Origin: Chloroflexi bacterium CFX4
GTDB taxonomy: Bacteria; Chloroflexota; Anaerolineae; Aggregatilineales; UBA2796
Direction: 5' to 3'
DNA: 64,000 nucleotides
Assembly: GCA_021404685.1 (NCBI GenBank)
Contig: QWHC01000020.1
Location: forward strand, 1-64,000
Part shown: in pieces, positions 34,185-42,914 of the stretch
Layout: each line of letters starts with the position of its first letter
Numbering within the stretch: the stretch's first letter is position 1
Notes under the pieces: model-generated
Told to the model about the DNA's origin: nothing
Seen by the model: the letters and a program-made list of their open reading frames with translations, nothing else
The model's database searches: none
Translations under genes and position numbers: made by a program

Positions 34185-35708
34185 ATGCAAAAAATAGCAA
34201 AGTTTTTTATGGTCAGCCTGATCATAGTGGCGTTGGCAAGCCTGCCCGCCCTTACACAGGCGCAATCGGGCGGAAAAATCTTAATCATGGCACGCGCTGC
34301 CGATACGACAGGGCTTGATCCGCACAAGCAGACTGCCTTCGCCTCGCTGCGCCTGCTCGAACTAATCTATGAGCCATTGGTGACGCTTGATCAAGACCTG
34401 AACATTGTGCCAATGTTGGCAGAATCGTGGGAATTCAACGCCGACTCAACGCAGCTCACCATGAAACTGCGCGAAGGCGTTGTGTTCCACGACGGCAGTA
34501 CGTTCGACTCGGCGGATGTGAAGGCAACCTTCACGCGCTTGCTGGATGAGGCAACTGGCTCTGCGGCGCGCAGCAACTACACCAGCATCACCAGCATTGA
34601 TACACCAGACGCCTATACGGTCGTCTTCAACCTCAACACGCCCGACGTGCCGATCCTAGCGGCGATGGCAAGCGTGAATGCCTCCATTGTCTCTGAGGAA
34701 GCAGTTGCCGCCAATGAATTTGAGCAGAAGGCAATTGGCACCGGTCCGTTCGTGCTGGATCAGTGGATTCCTGAGGAAAAGACGACGCTCAGGCGCAACG
34801 ATAACTGGTGGATCGAAGGACCGTATCCTGATGGCGTGGAAATGCGCGTCATCCCGAACGAGGCAACCATTGTTGCTGCCCTGCGCGCCGGCGAGATTGA
34901 TTTCGCCCTGCTTAACGATCCGTTAGCGGCGGTGCTGCTCAAGGATGATCCGAACATCGTGCTGAACCGCGTGCCAGCACTTGCTTACCATGTCTTTCAA
35001 TTGAACGCTTCCCGCGCACCGATGGATAAGCTGGAAGTCCGTCAGGCGATCTCGTGCGCCATTGACCGCCAAGAAGTGCTGGACACAGCCTCACTAGGCG
35101 AAGGCACGGTCACCGGTCCGCTGACTATTCCCGCCTATCAGGTGCCAACCAGCGAATTCTTCTGCTACACCCGTGATGTGGCAAAGGCACGCGAATTGAT
35201 GGCTGCCGCCGGCATGGCAGATGGTTTCACCTTCAAGACCATTGTCGCCAATGCTGAGCCGCCGACTGCCCTTGCCGAAGCACAGGTGATTCAGGCGCAG
35301 TTGGCAGAGATCGGCATCACGCTGGAGATCGAGGCGCTCGAACTAAGCGTGTATGTTGACCGCTGGCTGAAGGGTGACTTTGACACGGCAGTCGCGCTAA
35401 ACGGCGGACGCCCTGATCCCTACACCATGTATGCGCGCTACTGGACAAAGGCGGGCAACCTGCAAGGTGTTGCCAACTGGATTGACGATCTGACCGATAG
35501 CCTGATGGCACAAGGGCGCGCCGAAAGCGATCCTGCCAAGCGTCTGGCGATCTTCACCGAATTCCAGAAACACATTGTGGAGCAAGCACCTTGGATTTGG
35601 CTCTACAATGGCTACGAGTACACCGCACATCAGCCCTATGTGGAAGGCTTCATCCCGAACCCAACCGATTCGCTGATGTCCTTCGCTGCCATTCGCTTGA
35701 ACCGCTAA
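34185..35708 (+). CDS. Dipeptide/oligopeptide-type ABC transporter substrate-binding protein
   Basis: A 507-residue exported protein of solute-binding family 5. The signal peptide is about 1-27 (MVSLIIVALASLPALTQAQ), with no lipobox Cys. Family segments: ADTTGLDPHKQTAFASLRLLELIYEPLV, LAESWEFNADSTQLTMKLREGVVFHDGSTFDSADVKATFTRLLD, IGTGPFVLDQW and VRQAISCAIDRQEVLD. It captures peptides, nickel or similar ligands outside the membrane for the two permeases that follow. Lack of a lipobox is unusual for a monoderm-like cell; the uncleaved helix may anchor it. Confidence 0.92.
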   Translation: MQKIAKFFMVSLIIVALASLPALTQAQSGGKILIMARAADTTGLDPHKQTAFASLRLLELIYEPLVTLDQDLNIVPMLAESWEFNADSTQLTMKLREGVVFHDGSTFDSADVKATFTRLLDEATGSAARSNYTSITSIDTPDAYTVVFNLNTPDVPILAAMASVNASIVSEEAVAANEFEQKAIGTGPFVLDQWIPEEKTTLRRNDNWWIEGPYPDGVEMRVIPNEATIVAALRAGEIDFALLNDPLAAVLLKDDPNIVLNRVPALAYHVFQLNASRAPMDKLEVRQAISCAIDRQEVLDTASLGEGTVTGPLTIPAYQVPTSEFFCYTRDVAKARELMAAAGMADGFTFKTIVANAEPPTALAEAQVIQAQLAEIGITLEIEALELSVYVDRWLKGDFDTAVALNGGRPDPYTMYARYWTKAGNLQGVANWIDDLTDSLMAQGRAESDPAKRLAIFTEFQKHIVEQAPWIWLYNGYEYTAHQPYVEGFIPNPTDSLMSFAAIRLNR

Positions 35709-35715
35709 GCTAGGC

Positions 35716-35744
35716 TGCCGCCGATCTGTGCAAGATCGGCGGCA
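35716..35744 (+). terminator. Intercistronic hairpin between binding protein and permease
   Basis: Perfect 12-bp stem TGCCGCCGATCT/AGATCGGCGGCA, 5-base loop, 8 bases after the binding-protein stop and followed by CTTTCT. This position is typical for partial termination or 3' protection that raises binding-protein output over permease output. Confidence 0.7.
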
Positions 35745-35764
35745 CTTTCTGAAAGGCGCGCACC

Positions 35765-36727
35765 ATGCTCCGTTACATCGCGCAACGCCTGATCGCCTTC
35801 CTGCCAACCCTGCTTGGCGTCTCGGTGCTTGTTTTCTTCGCCATGCGCCTGATTCCCGGCGATGCCATCACGGCGCAGCTTGGCACAGAGGCAGGGATGC
35901 TGACTCCGACCCAACGGGCTGCCCTTGAACGCTACTACGGACTCGATAAGCCGCCTGTGGAGCAGTACTTCATCTGGCTGGGTGAGGTAACGCAGGGCAA
36001 TCTTGGCTTTTCGATACGGCACGGCAAGCCCGTTTTAGAAGTCATCCTTGATCGTTTTCCGCTAACGTTGCAATTGGCGCTCATGTCCGTGATCATCGCA
36101 CTCCTGATCGGCATCCCAATCGGTGTGCTGAGCGCGATCTATCATAACACACTGATTGATCTGATCGGCAGGCTCTTCGCGCTGATCGGCTTGGCGCTGC
36201 CCAATTTCTTGGTTGGCACGCTCATCATCTATATTTTGTCAGTCTATTTCAAGATTCTGCCCAACAGCGGCAACTACGTCAGCTTTGGTGACGATCCACG
36301 CCGCAACCTAGAGCAAATGATCTTTCCCGCCTTCACGCTTGGCTTTGCGTTGGCAGCTTCACTGATGCGGATGACGCGCTCCGCCATGTTGGAAGTGCTG
36401 CGCGAAGATTACATCCGCACAGCGCGCAGCAAGGGCTTGCGCGAACGGCGCGTGACGTATTCGCACGCCTTACGCAACGCCCTGATTCCTGTGGTGACGC
36501 TGCTTGGTGTGCAAGCGGGCTATCTGCTAGGTGGTGCAGTCATCGTGGAGCAGATTTTTGCCCTGCCCGGCTTAGGGCGCTTGGCGGTGAATGCCATTTC
36601 GCAGCGCGAATATGCCCTTGTGCAAGGCGTAACGCTCTTTATCGCCTTTAATTTCGTGATGATTAACCTTGCGGTGGATGTGATCTATGCCAGCATTGAC
36701 CCTCGCATCAGCTATGGCAAGCGCTGA
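35765..36727 (+). CDS. ABC transporter permease (DppB/OppB type)
   Basis: A 320-residue inner-membrane protein. The N-terminus MLRYIAQRLIAFLPTLLGVSVLVFFAMRLIPGDAI is hallmark DppB. Six helices and the EAA loop (YIRTARSKGLRERRVTYSHALRNALIPVVTLLG, about 218-250) are present. It forms a heterodimeric channel with the next gene product. AAAGG precedes the ATG. Confidence 0.94.
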   Translation: MLRYIAQRLIAFLPTLLGVSVLVFFAMRLIPGDAITAQLGTEAGMLTPTQRAALERYYGLDKPPVEQYFIWLGEVTQGNLGFSIRHGKPVLEVILDRFPLTLQLALMSVIIALLIGIPIGVLSAIYHNTLIDLIGRLFALIGLALPNFLVGTLIIYILSVYFKILPNSGNYVSFGDDPRRNLEQMIFPAFTLGFALAASLMRMTRSAMLEVLREDYIRTARSKGLRERRVTYSHALRNALIPVVTLLGVQAGYLLGGAVIVEQIFALPGLGRLAVNAISQREYALVQGVTLFIAFNFVMINLAVDVIYASIDPRISYGKR

Positions 36728-37580
36728 GCCGAGCGGACGCCGCGCCAAGCCGTTCCTCGTGCGGCTGCTGACCAACCTCAGCGGCGCGCTCGGCGCAACC
36801 GTCGTCACCCTTTTTGTGGTGACCGCAGTCCTCGGCGGTGCAGGCGCAACGCCTTTTCCGCCCGCGCAGCAGTTCGGGCGCGATAGGCTGACCGCGCCGA
36901 ACGAACGTTATGTGCTTGGCACAGATTTATTCGGGCGCGATGTGGCAAGCCGCCTGATGCAGGGTGCGTGGAACTCGCTGCGCGTGGCTGCCCTTGCCGT
37001 AGCAATTGCTGGCACGCTCGGCACGCTGATCGGTGTGACGGCAGGCTTCATCGGTGGCAGCCTCGATACGCTCATCATGCGTGTGATGGATGTTTTTTTT
37101 GCCTTCCCTGCTTTGCTACTGGCGCTGCTGATCATCGCGGTGCTAGGGCGCGGCTTGAACAGCGCCATCATTGCGATTGCCGTCGTCTACACACCGATTT
37201 TTGCGCGTGTGGCGCGTGGACCTGTCCTCTCGCTGAAGGCGATGGAATACGTCACAGCGGCGCGCTGCATCGGCACACGCGAACCTATGATCTTGGCGCG
37301 GCACATTCTGCCTAACATGCTGGCGCCGCTGATTGTACAGTTCAGCTTAGCCCTCTCTTGGGCGCTGCTAACAGAAGCAAGCCTGAGCTTCCTAGGGCTT
37401 GGCACGCAGCCGCCAGACGCCTCTTGGGGCGTGATGTTGGCGGAAAGCACCAGCATCGCCGAACGTGCGCCATGGCTGATGATCTATCCCGGCGCCGTGA
37501 TTGTACTCGGCGTGCTAGGCTTCAACTTGCTTGGTGATGGCTTGCGCGATGTGCTTGATCCGCGCCTGCGGAAGCGTTAA
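36687..37580 (+). CDS. ABC transporter permease (DppC/OppC type)
   Basis: A 297-residue inner-membrane protein. Near the N-terminus it has RYVLGTDLFGRDVASRLMQGAWNSLRVAALAVAIAGTLGTLIG, typical of DppC; the EAA loop is YVTAARCIGTREPMILARHILPNMLAPLIVQ. I start at ATG 36687 (41-base overlap with the dppB-like gene) because GGTGGA lies 8 bases upstream; ATG 36714 has no ribosome site. No ATP-binding subunits (DppD/DppF) follow, so they must be encoded elsewhere. Confidence 0.92.
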   Translation: MPALTLASAMASAEPSGRRAKPFLVRLLTNLSGALGATVVTLFVVTAVLGGAGATPFPPAQQFGRDRLTAPNERYVLGTDLFGRDVASRLMQGAWNSLRVAALAVAIAGTLGTLIGVTAGFIGGSLDTLIMRVMDVFFAFPALLLALLIIAVLGRGLNSAIIAIAVVYTPIFARVARGPVLSLKAMEYVTAARCIGTREPMILARHILPNMLAPLIVQFSLALSWALLTEASLSFLGLGTQPPDASWGVMLAESTSIAERAPWLMIYPGAVIVLGVLGFNLLGDGLRDVLDPRLRKR

Positions 37581-37676
37581 GCGCGCCGCACTTTGCGGTA
37601 TATTTAACTTCAAATGCTTGTTTGTTGCCGTGCTGTCCGTACAGTTTCGGTAACGCTTGTGATTGTGATAAAACCA

Positions 37677-38852
37677 ATGCGAAAACTCAGCCTTTCCCTT
37701 TTAGTGTGTTTGCTCTGCCTCGCAGGTCTGCACACCGCATTCGCCCAAGACCCACGCGATCCTTACGCCTTCCGCTTTGAGCAAGTCGGCGGCAAGTTCG
37801 ATAATCCACTCTACCTGACGCACGCCAACGATCATTCAGGGCGTCTGTTTGTCGTTGAACAGGCAGGGCAGGTCTGGATTATGTATGAAGATGGCAGGAT
37901 GCTGGAACAGCCCTTTTTCGACATTAACGCACTAGTCACCGACGACACCTTTCGGGCAGGCTACACCGAACGCGGCTTACTCAGCCTTGCCTTTCATCCG
38001 CAATATGCCGAGAACGGCACCTTTTTCGTCTACTACTTTGACCGTGATGGACACACTGCCCTAGCGCGTTATCGCGTCAGCAGCGATGATCCGAACCGCG
38101 CCGATCCAACCAGCGGCGTGATCCTGCTGCGGATCGCGCAGCCTTTCACCGATCATAACGGCGGCGGCTTGAAATTCGGCGCGGATGGCTATTTGTATCT
38201 GAGTGTGGGCGATGGTGGCGGCACACAAGGCGATCCTGATGGCAACGCACAAAACCTAAGCGTGTTGCTTGGTAAGATTTTGCGCCTTGACGTGAGCGAT
38301 TTGAGCGCAGATCGCTATGCCATTCCGCCTGATAATCCGTTCCTGAACACGCCAGAGGCTGCGCCCGAAGTATGGGCATATGGCGTCCGCAATCCGTGGC
38401 GCATCAGCTTTGACCGTGAGACGGGCGATCTGTACATCGCCGATGTGGGCTGGGCAGGCGCGGAAGAAGTCAGCTTTGTGGCAAGCGGCAGCCAAGGCGG
38501 CATGAATTTCGGCTGGAACATCATCGAGGGCAATAATCGCCTCAGTGATCGGCAGTTGGATGCGGCGAATTACGTGCCGCCCTTCGTCACCTATGATCAC
38601 ACGCAAGGCTGCTCAGTGACGGGTGGCTACGTCTATCGTGGCGCGCTTTTGCAGGCGCTGCGCGGCTTGTATTTCTATGGCGATTATTGCAATGGCAACG
38701 TCTGGGTGGCGGAACGTGGGCGTGATGGCACGTGGGAAAATCGCCCGTTCAAAAATACGGGCAGGCAAATTAGCTCGTTCGGGGAAGATCAGCGCGGCGA
38801 ACTCTATCTAATAGATTACAAAGGCTATGTGCTGCGCCTCAGGCGTTCGTAG
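37677..38852 (+). CDS. Secreted PQQ-dependent sugar dehydrogenase-like beta-propeller (glucose/sorbosone dehydrogenase family)
   Basis: A 391-residue exported protein. The signal peptide is MRKLSLSLLVCLLCLAGL...AFA (1-23). The propeller shows the family hallmarks: LTHANDHSGRLFVVEQAGQVW, YTERGLLSLAFHPQYAENGTFFVYYF, HNGGGLKFGADGYLYLSVGDGG, KILRLDV, VWAYGVRNPWRISFDRETGDLYIADVGW and FYGDYCNG. His in FTDHNGG and the Arg of GVRNPWR are expected PQQ/catalytic positions. The preferred start is ATG 37677 because it places the signal peptide at the N-terminus. Confidence 0.9.
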   Translation: MRKLSLSLLVCLLCLAGLHTAFAQDPRDPYAFRFEQVGGKFDNPLYLTHANDHSGRLFVVEQAGQVWIMYEDGRMLEQPFFDINALVTDDTFRAGYTERGLLSLAFHPQYAENGTFFVYYFDRDGHTALARYRVSSDDPNRADPTSGVILLRIAQPFTDHNGGGLKFGADGYLYLSVGDGGGTQGDPDGNAQNLSVLLGKILRLDVSDLSADRYAIPPDNPFLNTPEAAPEVWAYGVRNPWRISFDRETGDLYIADVGWAGAEEVSFVASGSQGGMNFGWNIIEGNNRLSDRQLDAANYVPPFVTYDHTQGCSVTGGYVYRGALLQALRGLYFYGDYCNGNVWVAERGRDGTWENRPFKNTGRQISSFGEDQRGELYLIDYKGYVLRLRRS

Positions 38853-38874
38853 AGGCGTCACTTGGCGCAGGCAT

Positions 38875-38883
38875 TGCTATAAT
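38875..38883 (+). promoter_or_regulatory. Extended -10 promoter (TGCTATAAT) of the molybdopterin oxidoreductase gene
   Basis: TGC-TATAAT, a perfect extended -10 box, lies 36 bases before the ATG at 38920, giving a leader of about 30 bases with AGAGGA as ribosome site. No -35 match. Confidence 0.55.
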
Positions 38884-38919
38884 CTGGCAGAAGATGCCTA
38901 GCAAGAGGATTATCAATCT

Positions 38920-39573
38920 ATGTTCGATAGCTTTCTGAACCGCCGCCGCAAGGAAGAAGAAGTCCGTGAGGGCGGACGGCTGCCACCAGGGCAATCGGTG
39001 ACGCAAAAGTTTCCCGTGCTGCACTACGGCTCGGTGCCGATCTATAAAGACCTTGCCACTTGGACGTTCACGCTGCGCGGCTTGGTTGAGGTGGAGCGCA
39101 GTTGGTCGTGGCAAGCCTTTAATGAGCTGCCGCGCACGGAGGCTGTTTACGACCTACACTGCGTAACAGGCTGGAGCAAGTTTGATACGCGCTGGAGTGG
39201 TGTTCACCTACAAACGCTGATTGACGCGGGCTTGCTCAAAATCAGACCTGAGGCACGCTATGCCGTGCAATTCTGCGAGTTTGGCTACACAACCAACACG
39301 CCGATTGATGTGATCCTTGCCAGCAATTTCATGCTGGCAACGCACTACGAAGGTGAGCCGCTGACGCCGGAGCATGGCTATCCGCTGCGCGGCGTGATGG
39401 GTGCTATTCCCGGCGAGCGCCAAGAATCCGACCGCTACCTGTGGAAGGGTGGCAAATGGCTGCGTGGCATCGAATTTACCGCCGAAGACCGTCCCGGCTT
39501 CTGGGAACAAGCAGGCTACAGCAACACTGCCAACGTCTGGCGCGAAGAGCGCTATTGGCGCGGCTTGAAGTAA
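38920..39573 (+). CDS. Sulfite-oxidase-like molybdopterin oxidoreductase
   Basis: A 217-residue protein of the oxidoreductase molybdopterin-binding family (SO/MsrP-like). VLHYGSVPIYKDLATWTFTLRGLVE leads to LHCVTGWSKFDTRWSGVHL; Cys81 is the expected molybdenum ligand. CEFGYTTNTPIDV, LTPEHGYPLRGVM and YLWKGGKWLRGIEF follow in family order. There is no Tat signal or transmembrane helix, so it appears cytoplasmic. Transcribed alone, bounded by the promoter at 38875 and the terminator at 39585. Substrate unknown. Confidence 0.88.
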   Translation: MFDSFLNRRRKEEEVREGGRLPPGQSVTQKFPVLHYGSVPIYKDLATWTFTLRGLVEVERSWSWQAFNELPRTEAVYDLHCVTGWSKFDTRWSGVHLQTLIDAGLLKIRPEARYAVQFCEFGYTTNTPIDVILASNFMLATHYEGEPLTPEHGYPLRGVMGAIPGERQESDRYLWKGGKWLRGIEFTAEDRPGFWEQAGYSNTANVWREERYWRGLK

Positions 39574-39584
39574 TCGTGTAGAGT

Positions 39585-39622
39585 AAGCAGAGCGCAGCAG
39601 CAACCGCGCTCTGCTTGTTTTT
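39585..39622 (+). terminator. Intrinsic terminator after the molybdopterin oxidoreductase gene
   Basis: 11-bp perfect stem AAGCAGAGCGC/GCGCTCTGCTT, 10-base loop, followed by GTTTTT. The best textbook rho-independent terminator in the window. Confidence 0.88.
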
Positions 39623-39655
39623 GGCGTGGCTTGCCTCACACTTAGGAGTTTTTAT

Positions 39656-40801
39656 ATGAACGCTTTGAAGCGCCTGGTGATCGGTTTTGCCCTTATATTC
39701 TGCCTTGCCTTTGGCAGCCCTTTGACGGCATCCGCAGCCAGCGGCAATACTTTATTAGCACGCATCACAGAGCCAAATCAGGTAACGCGCATTGCAGCCA
39801 TCACAGGCGGCGCGCCTGCCCAAATCCTCTACGAACTGCCTGAATCACTCAGCTACCTAGATGTGCGCTACGCACCTGATCTGGGTTGGGTGGCTGCCTA
39901 TGGCATAGACCCTGCCACACAGCGCGCCGTCTTTGCCTATCGGCGTGCCAACGGCGCACCGATTGCCATTCCCTTAGCCCCTGAGGCTGCCGTGCTGCCC
40001 TTCAGCTTTGATGAGGCTTCCCGCCATTTGCTGTATGGCACCTCGACGCCTGATGGACAGTTCACCATCGGCATTATCCGCCTTGCCGATGGTGTCCGCC
40101 GCGAGCTGACGGGCAGTTACCGATCAGGCTCGCCTTTGGGGCAAGGCTTGGCAGCCTACCCAATGGCACTCTTTGGTGAGACGCTTTACCTACAGGCATA
40201 CACACCTTTCTCGGACGGCTTCAGCGCGGGCATTTTCAGCCTAGACCTCACGCCATACACTTTCGCTGCGACAGGGCGTTACCCGATCTTAGAAGTGCGG
40301 CGCTTGCTTGGCGCGGGCGAATACTACACGCCGATCTTCTCACCCAACGGGCGCTACGCTGCCATGCTCTACAACGAACCAGCCAATCCGCCTGCTAATT
40401 ACATCGCACAAGGGCCTGGCTTCAGCGTGAATGCCGTCGCCGTGCTAGATTTGCGGACAGGTGCGACGCGGCGTGTGGCGGCGGCAGGTGCAGGGCAAGG
40501 CTTGGAGCATTTAGCGTGGCTGCCGGACGGCAATACGTTGCTCTTTACGGGCGGTAACTACAATGGCGCAGATCGCTTGGCGGCGCCTGATTTCTATGTG
40601 GTGAGCGCAGTGACAGGGCAAGTGAGCGCGCTCGGCGCAACCTTTGCCAATGCAGGCATCAACGATTTGCAGGTGTGTGGTGGGCGCGTGTATGTGTTGG
40701 ATGGTGCTGCGCTCCGCAGCGCGGCAACCAATAATCTGAGCGACGTTCAGACGCATTACGCGGATGCCTCTGCGATGCTGCTCGGCTGCACAGCACGCTG
40801 A
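39656..40801 (+). CDS. Secreted WD40/TolB-like beta-propeller protein of unknown function
   Basis: A 381-residue exported protein with signal peptide of about 1-30 (LVIGFALIFCLAFGSPLTASA). The rest is repeated beta-blade segments (GWVAAYGIDPATQRAVFAYRRANG; HLLYGTSTPDGQFTIGIIRLADG; YYTPIFSPNGRYAAMLYNEP; HLAWLPDGNTLLFTGGNYNG), as in TolB/WD40-like propellers. No catalytic motif seen. ATG 39656 has AGGAG 8 bases upstream. It stands alone between two strong terminators. Confidence 0.7.
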   Translation: MNALKRLVIGFALIFCLAFGSPLTASAASGNTLLARITEPNQVTRIAAITGGAPAQILYELPESLSYLDVRYAPDLGWVAAYGIDPATQRAVFAYRRANGAPIAIPLAPEAAVLPFSFDEASRHLLYGTSTPDGQFTIGIIRLADGVRRELTGSYRSGSPLGQGLAAYPMALFGETLYLQAYTPFSDGFSAGIFSLDLTPYTFAATGRYPILEVRRLLGAGEYYTPIFSPNGRYAAMLYNEPANPPANYIAQGPGFSVNAVAVLDLRTGATRRVAAAGAGQGLEHLAWLPDGNTLLFTGGNYNGADRLAAPDFYVVSAVTGQVSALGATFANAGINDLQVCGGRVYVLDGAALRSAATNNLSDVQTHYADASAMLLGCTAR

Positions 40802-40810
40802 TCTAAACAA

Positions 40811-40845
40811 TTAGCGGACGATCTTAAACTGAGATCGTCCGCTAA
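40811..40845. terminator. Bidirectional hairpin terminator between convergent genes
   Basis: Perfect 14-bp stem TTAGCGGACGATCT/AGATCGTCCGCTAA with a 7-base loop, 9 bases after the propeller gene and 40 bases from the end of the convergent ABC permease gene. The symmetric position suggests use in both directions. Confidence 0.75.
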
Positions 40846-40885
40846 CCTATTGCCGAGTCCTCTGTTTGTTGCCGTCCTAAGTCGC

Positions 40886-41692
40886 TCACACGCCTACGTC
40901 CCGACGGCGAAAGCCGACCACAGCCAACGCAATCAGTGCTGCGGCAATGCCAACCATCAGCAAAACGTTGCCCATCAGCAGCCCTTCTTTCATCACTGTG
41001 CTGCTATCATAGTAGCTTAGGAAGGAAACAGCGCGCAGCCCCGCCACGTCTGGCACATTCCGCCCGAAGGTATCCACAAAGAAGCTGCCCGCCAGCACGG
41101 CGCCCGCAATGGTTGCCGCAGTGTTGCGGCGGCGCACCAAAGTGGAAAGTGCCGCTGTGAAAGTGAGCATAAACCACGCTGAAGGCAGCATGTTCAGCGA
41201 ACCTTGCAGCAAGCGCCCTTGATCCACCTTGTCGCGGAACGACTCGAACAGCGAGACCATGCCTGCCAACCCGATATGCCCAATGGCAACCGCCAACACA
41301 ATCAAAAGTGCGAAGGCAAGCAGTTTTTCGATGACCACTTGCGCCCGTGTGACAGGTGCGCTCAGCAGCACATCCAGAATGCCGCGATCTTCTTCGCCTA
41401 TCGTTACGCTGACGCCCAGATAAACTGCATAGCCGCACACTGCGATGATCAGCCAGCTAAAGTAGCCGTAGTTGATCAGACCAGCAGGCGTGGCAAGGAA
41501 GGCTGCATCGCCACCGCCCAATGTGTTAATTAGGAAAGGCAGATTCGCCGCCATTTGCGAGAAAGTCTCCACAATGCGCGAATCGCTTAGAATTGCCACG
41601 ATGTAGATAGACATCGCTGCCATTGTCAGCCCTAGCAAGAGTGCGCTGCGCCAACTGCGCCGCAAAGTCTCCCGAAAAATTACGCCATTCAT
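40886..41692 (-). CDS. ABC-2 type exporter permease
   Basis: A 268-residue inner-membrane protein with six predicted helices (SALLLGLTMAAMSIYIVAIL; GYFSWLIIAVCGYAVYLGVSVTIG; LLAFALLIVLAVAIGHIGLAGMV; a C-terminal VLLMVGIAAALIALAVVGF). The cytoplasmic loop GEEDRGILDVLLSAPVTRAQVVIEKLLA is characteristic of ABC-2 exporters. Its ATG overlaps the ATPase stop by 4 bases, so the two form one exporter. Substrate unknown. Confidence 0.87.
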   Translation of the reverse strand: MNGVIFRETLRRSWRSALLLGLTMAAMSIYIVAILSDSRIVETFSQMAANLPFLINTLGGGDAAFLATPAGLINYGYFSWLIIAVCGYAVYLGVSVTIGEEDRGILDVLLSAPVTRAQVVIEKLLAFALLIVLAVAIGHIGLAGMVSLFESFRDKVDQGRLLQGSLNMLPSAWFMLTFTAALSTLVRRRNTAATIAGAVLAGSFFVDTFGRNVPDVAGLRAVSFLSYYDSSTVMKEGLLMGNVLLMVGIAAALIALAVVGFRRRDVGV

Positions 41693-42633
41693 CGGACTGC
41701 CTCCAGTTCGTGCGCCACCCGCGGCGCTGCTTTGCCGTTGCCATCATAGAAGGTTAGGAACACTTCCTCTAGGCTTGGTTCTTGCACGCGCACATCTGCC
41801 ACATACTGATTGGCAACGGCGCGCAGGATTGGATCGAAATCGCCCATCAGGCGGAACTTAAGCGCATTGCCCTGACTGCTCAGTTCTGAAACGCCTGCCA
41901 CACCTGCTAACAGGCTTGGGCTAACAGGCTCACGGAAGGTGAGCGTTACCCAGGTGAAGTTCACGCGCATTAGGTCTGTCACACGCTCCACAGCGCGCAG
42001 TTTGCCCTCACGCAAGATCGCCACCCGCTCGCAGATCGCCTGCACCTCGCTCAGAATGTGCGAGGAGAGGAAGATCGTTGCGCCGCGTGCTTGTGCTTCG
42101 CGCATCAACTGGTGAAAGGTCTGCTGCATTAGTGGATCGAGTCCGTTGGTCGGTTCGTCCAAGATGAGCAGTTCCGGTTGGTGCATCAGGGCAAGGATCA
42201 AGCCTAACTTGCGCTTATTGCCAGTTGAATAGCTCCGCATGACCTTGCTAGGGTCGAAGGCAAGCCGATCAATCAACTGGCGGATGTAGGGCTTTTGCAC
42301 GTTACCGCGCAGTGCCGCCATATAGGCGATGATCTGCTGCCCGGTCTGGTTTTCCCACAGGCTCAGCTCGCCCGGCAGAAAGCCAACGCGCCGCCGAATA
42401 TCGAGCGAGTGCGTTTGCGCATCCATGCCAAGCATTTGTGCGTTGCCCGTTGTTGGGCGGATAAAATCCAGCAGCAGGCGAATGGTGGTTGTTTTGCCCG
42501 CGCCATTCGGACCGAGATAACCGAAAATCTCGCCTTGGTTTACGGTCAGGCTCAGATCAGCTAGCGCCGGCTGCCCTTTGTGCCCATAGCGCTTGCCCAA
42601 GCCCGAAGTTTGAATAACGGCTACAGCATTCAT
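41689..42633 (-). CDS. ABC transporter ATP-binding protein (drug-export type)
   Basis: A 314-residue ATPase. Walker A GPNGAGKTTTIRLL (about 39-52), Q-loop region GFLPGELSLWENQTGQQ, signature MRSYSTGNKRKLGLILALMHQPELLILDEPTNGLDP (YSTGN replaces LSGGQ; Walker B intact) and H-loop IFLSSHILSEV. The C-terminal 90 residues are the accessory domain common in DrrA-like ATPases. AGAGGAG precedes the ATG. Coupled to the permease. Confidence 0.93.
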   Translation of the reverse strand: MNAVAVIQTSGLGKRYGHKGQPALADLSLTVNQGEIFGYLGPNGAGKTTTIRLLLDFIRPTTGNAQMLGMDAQTHSLDIRRRVGFLPGELSLWENQTGQQIIAYMAALRGNVQKPYIRQLIDRLAFDPSKVMRSYSTGNKRKLGLILALMHQPELLILDEPTNGLDPLMQQTFHQLMREAQARGATIFLSSHILSEVQAICERVAILREGKLRAVERVTDLMRVNFTWVTLTFREPVSPSLLAGVAGVSELSSQGNALKFRLMGDFDPILRAVANQYVADVRVQEPSLEEVFLTFYDGNGKAAPRVAHELEAVR

Positions 42634-42914
42634 GGTTTTGAACTCCTCTCAGTGACTACAGCCGAAGGTCATCATACGCTCGATTCATGCGATTGTATGA
42701 CCCCCAAAAGTTAGGGGACTGGCGCTTCACAAATAGCACATTATCTTAAGCGCTATAGGGCTGAGAGGGCGACACCAAACCATCAGGTGGAATGCGATAA
42801 TTGGGTGTGCGGTGGGCTAGCTTGGCGCGTCTGCGTGGCAAAGGGGCGAATAGCCCTACGAAAAGTGTCATTTCACAGAGAGGGTCGGGCAAGTCCGACC
42901 CTCTACACACGAAG
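42634..42914. other. Intergenic region upstream of the ABC exporter
   Basis: 281 bases without a gene. An imperfect inverted repeat (GGTCATCATAC at 42667-42677, GTATGACC at 42695-42702) lies about 35-70 bases before the ABC ATPase ATG and includes a TACAAT box on the minus strand (42697-42692); it could be an operator. The right part carries the terminator of the NHL gene. Confidence 0.35.
42879..42904 (-). terminator. Hairpin after the thioredoxin-NHL gene (copy 1 of a repeated element)
   Basis: 10-bp stem AGAGGGTCGG/CCGACCCTCT, 6-base loop, 10 bases after the stop. Read on the minus strand, the core GGGTCGGACTTGCCCGACCC is identical to the hairpin at 47779-47798, which also follows a gene in sense orientation. 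Confidence 0.65.

Noticed and set aside
36714..36727. Alternative start of the DppC-like gene at ATG 36714 with a 14-base overlap
   Set aside because: It lacks a ribosome site, whereas ATG 36687 has GGTGGA 8 bases upstream; still possible.
42690..42730. Short CCCC/GGGG hairpin in the ABC-NHL gap
   Set aside because: A 4-bp stem with no link to any stop codon; too weak to call.
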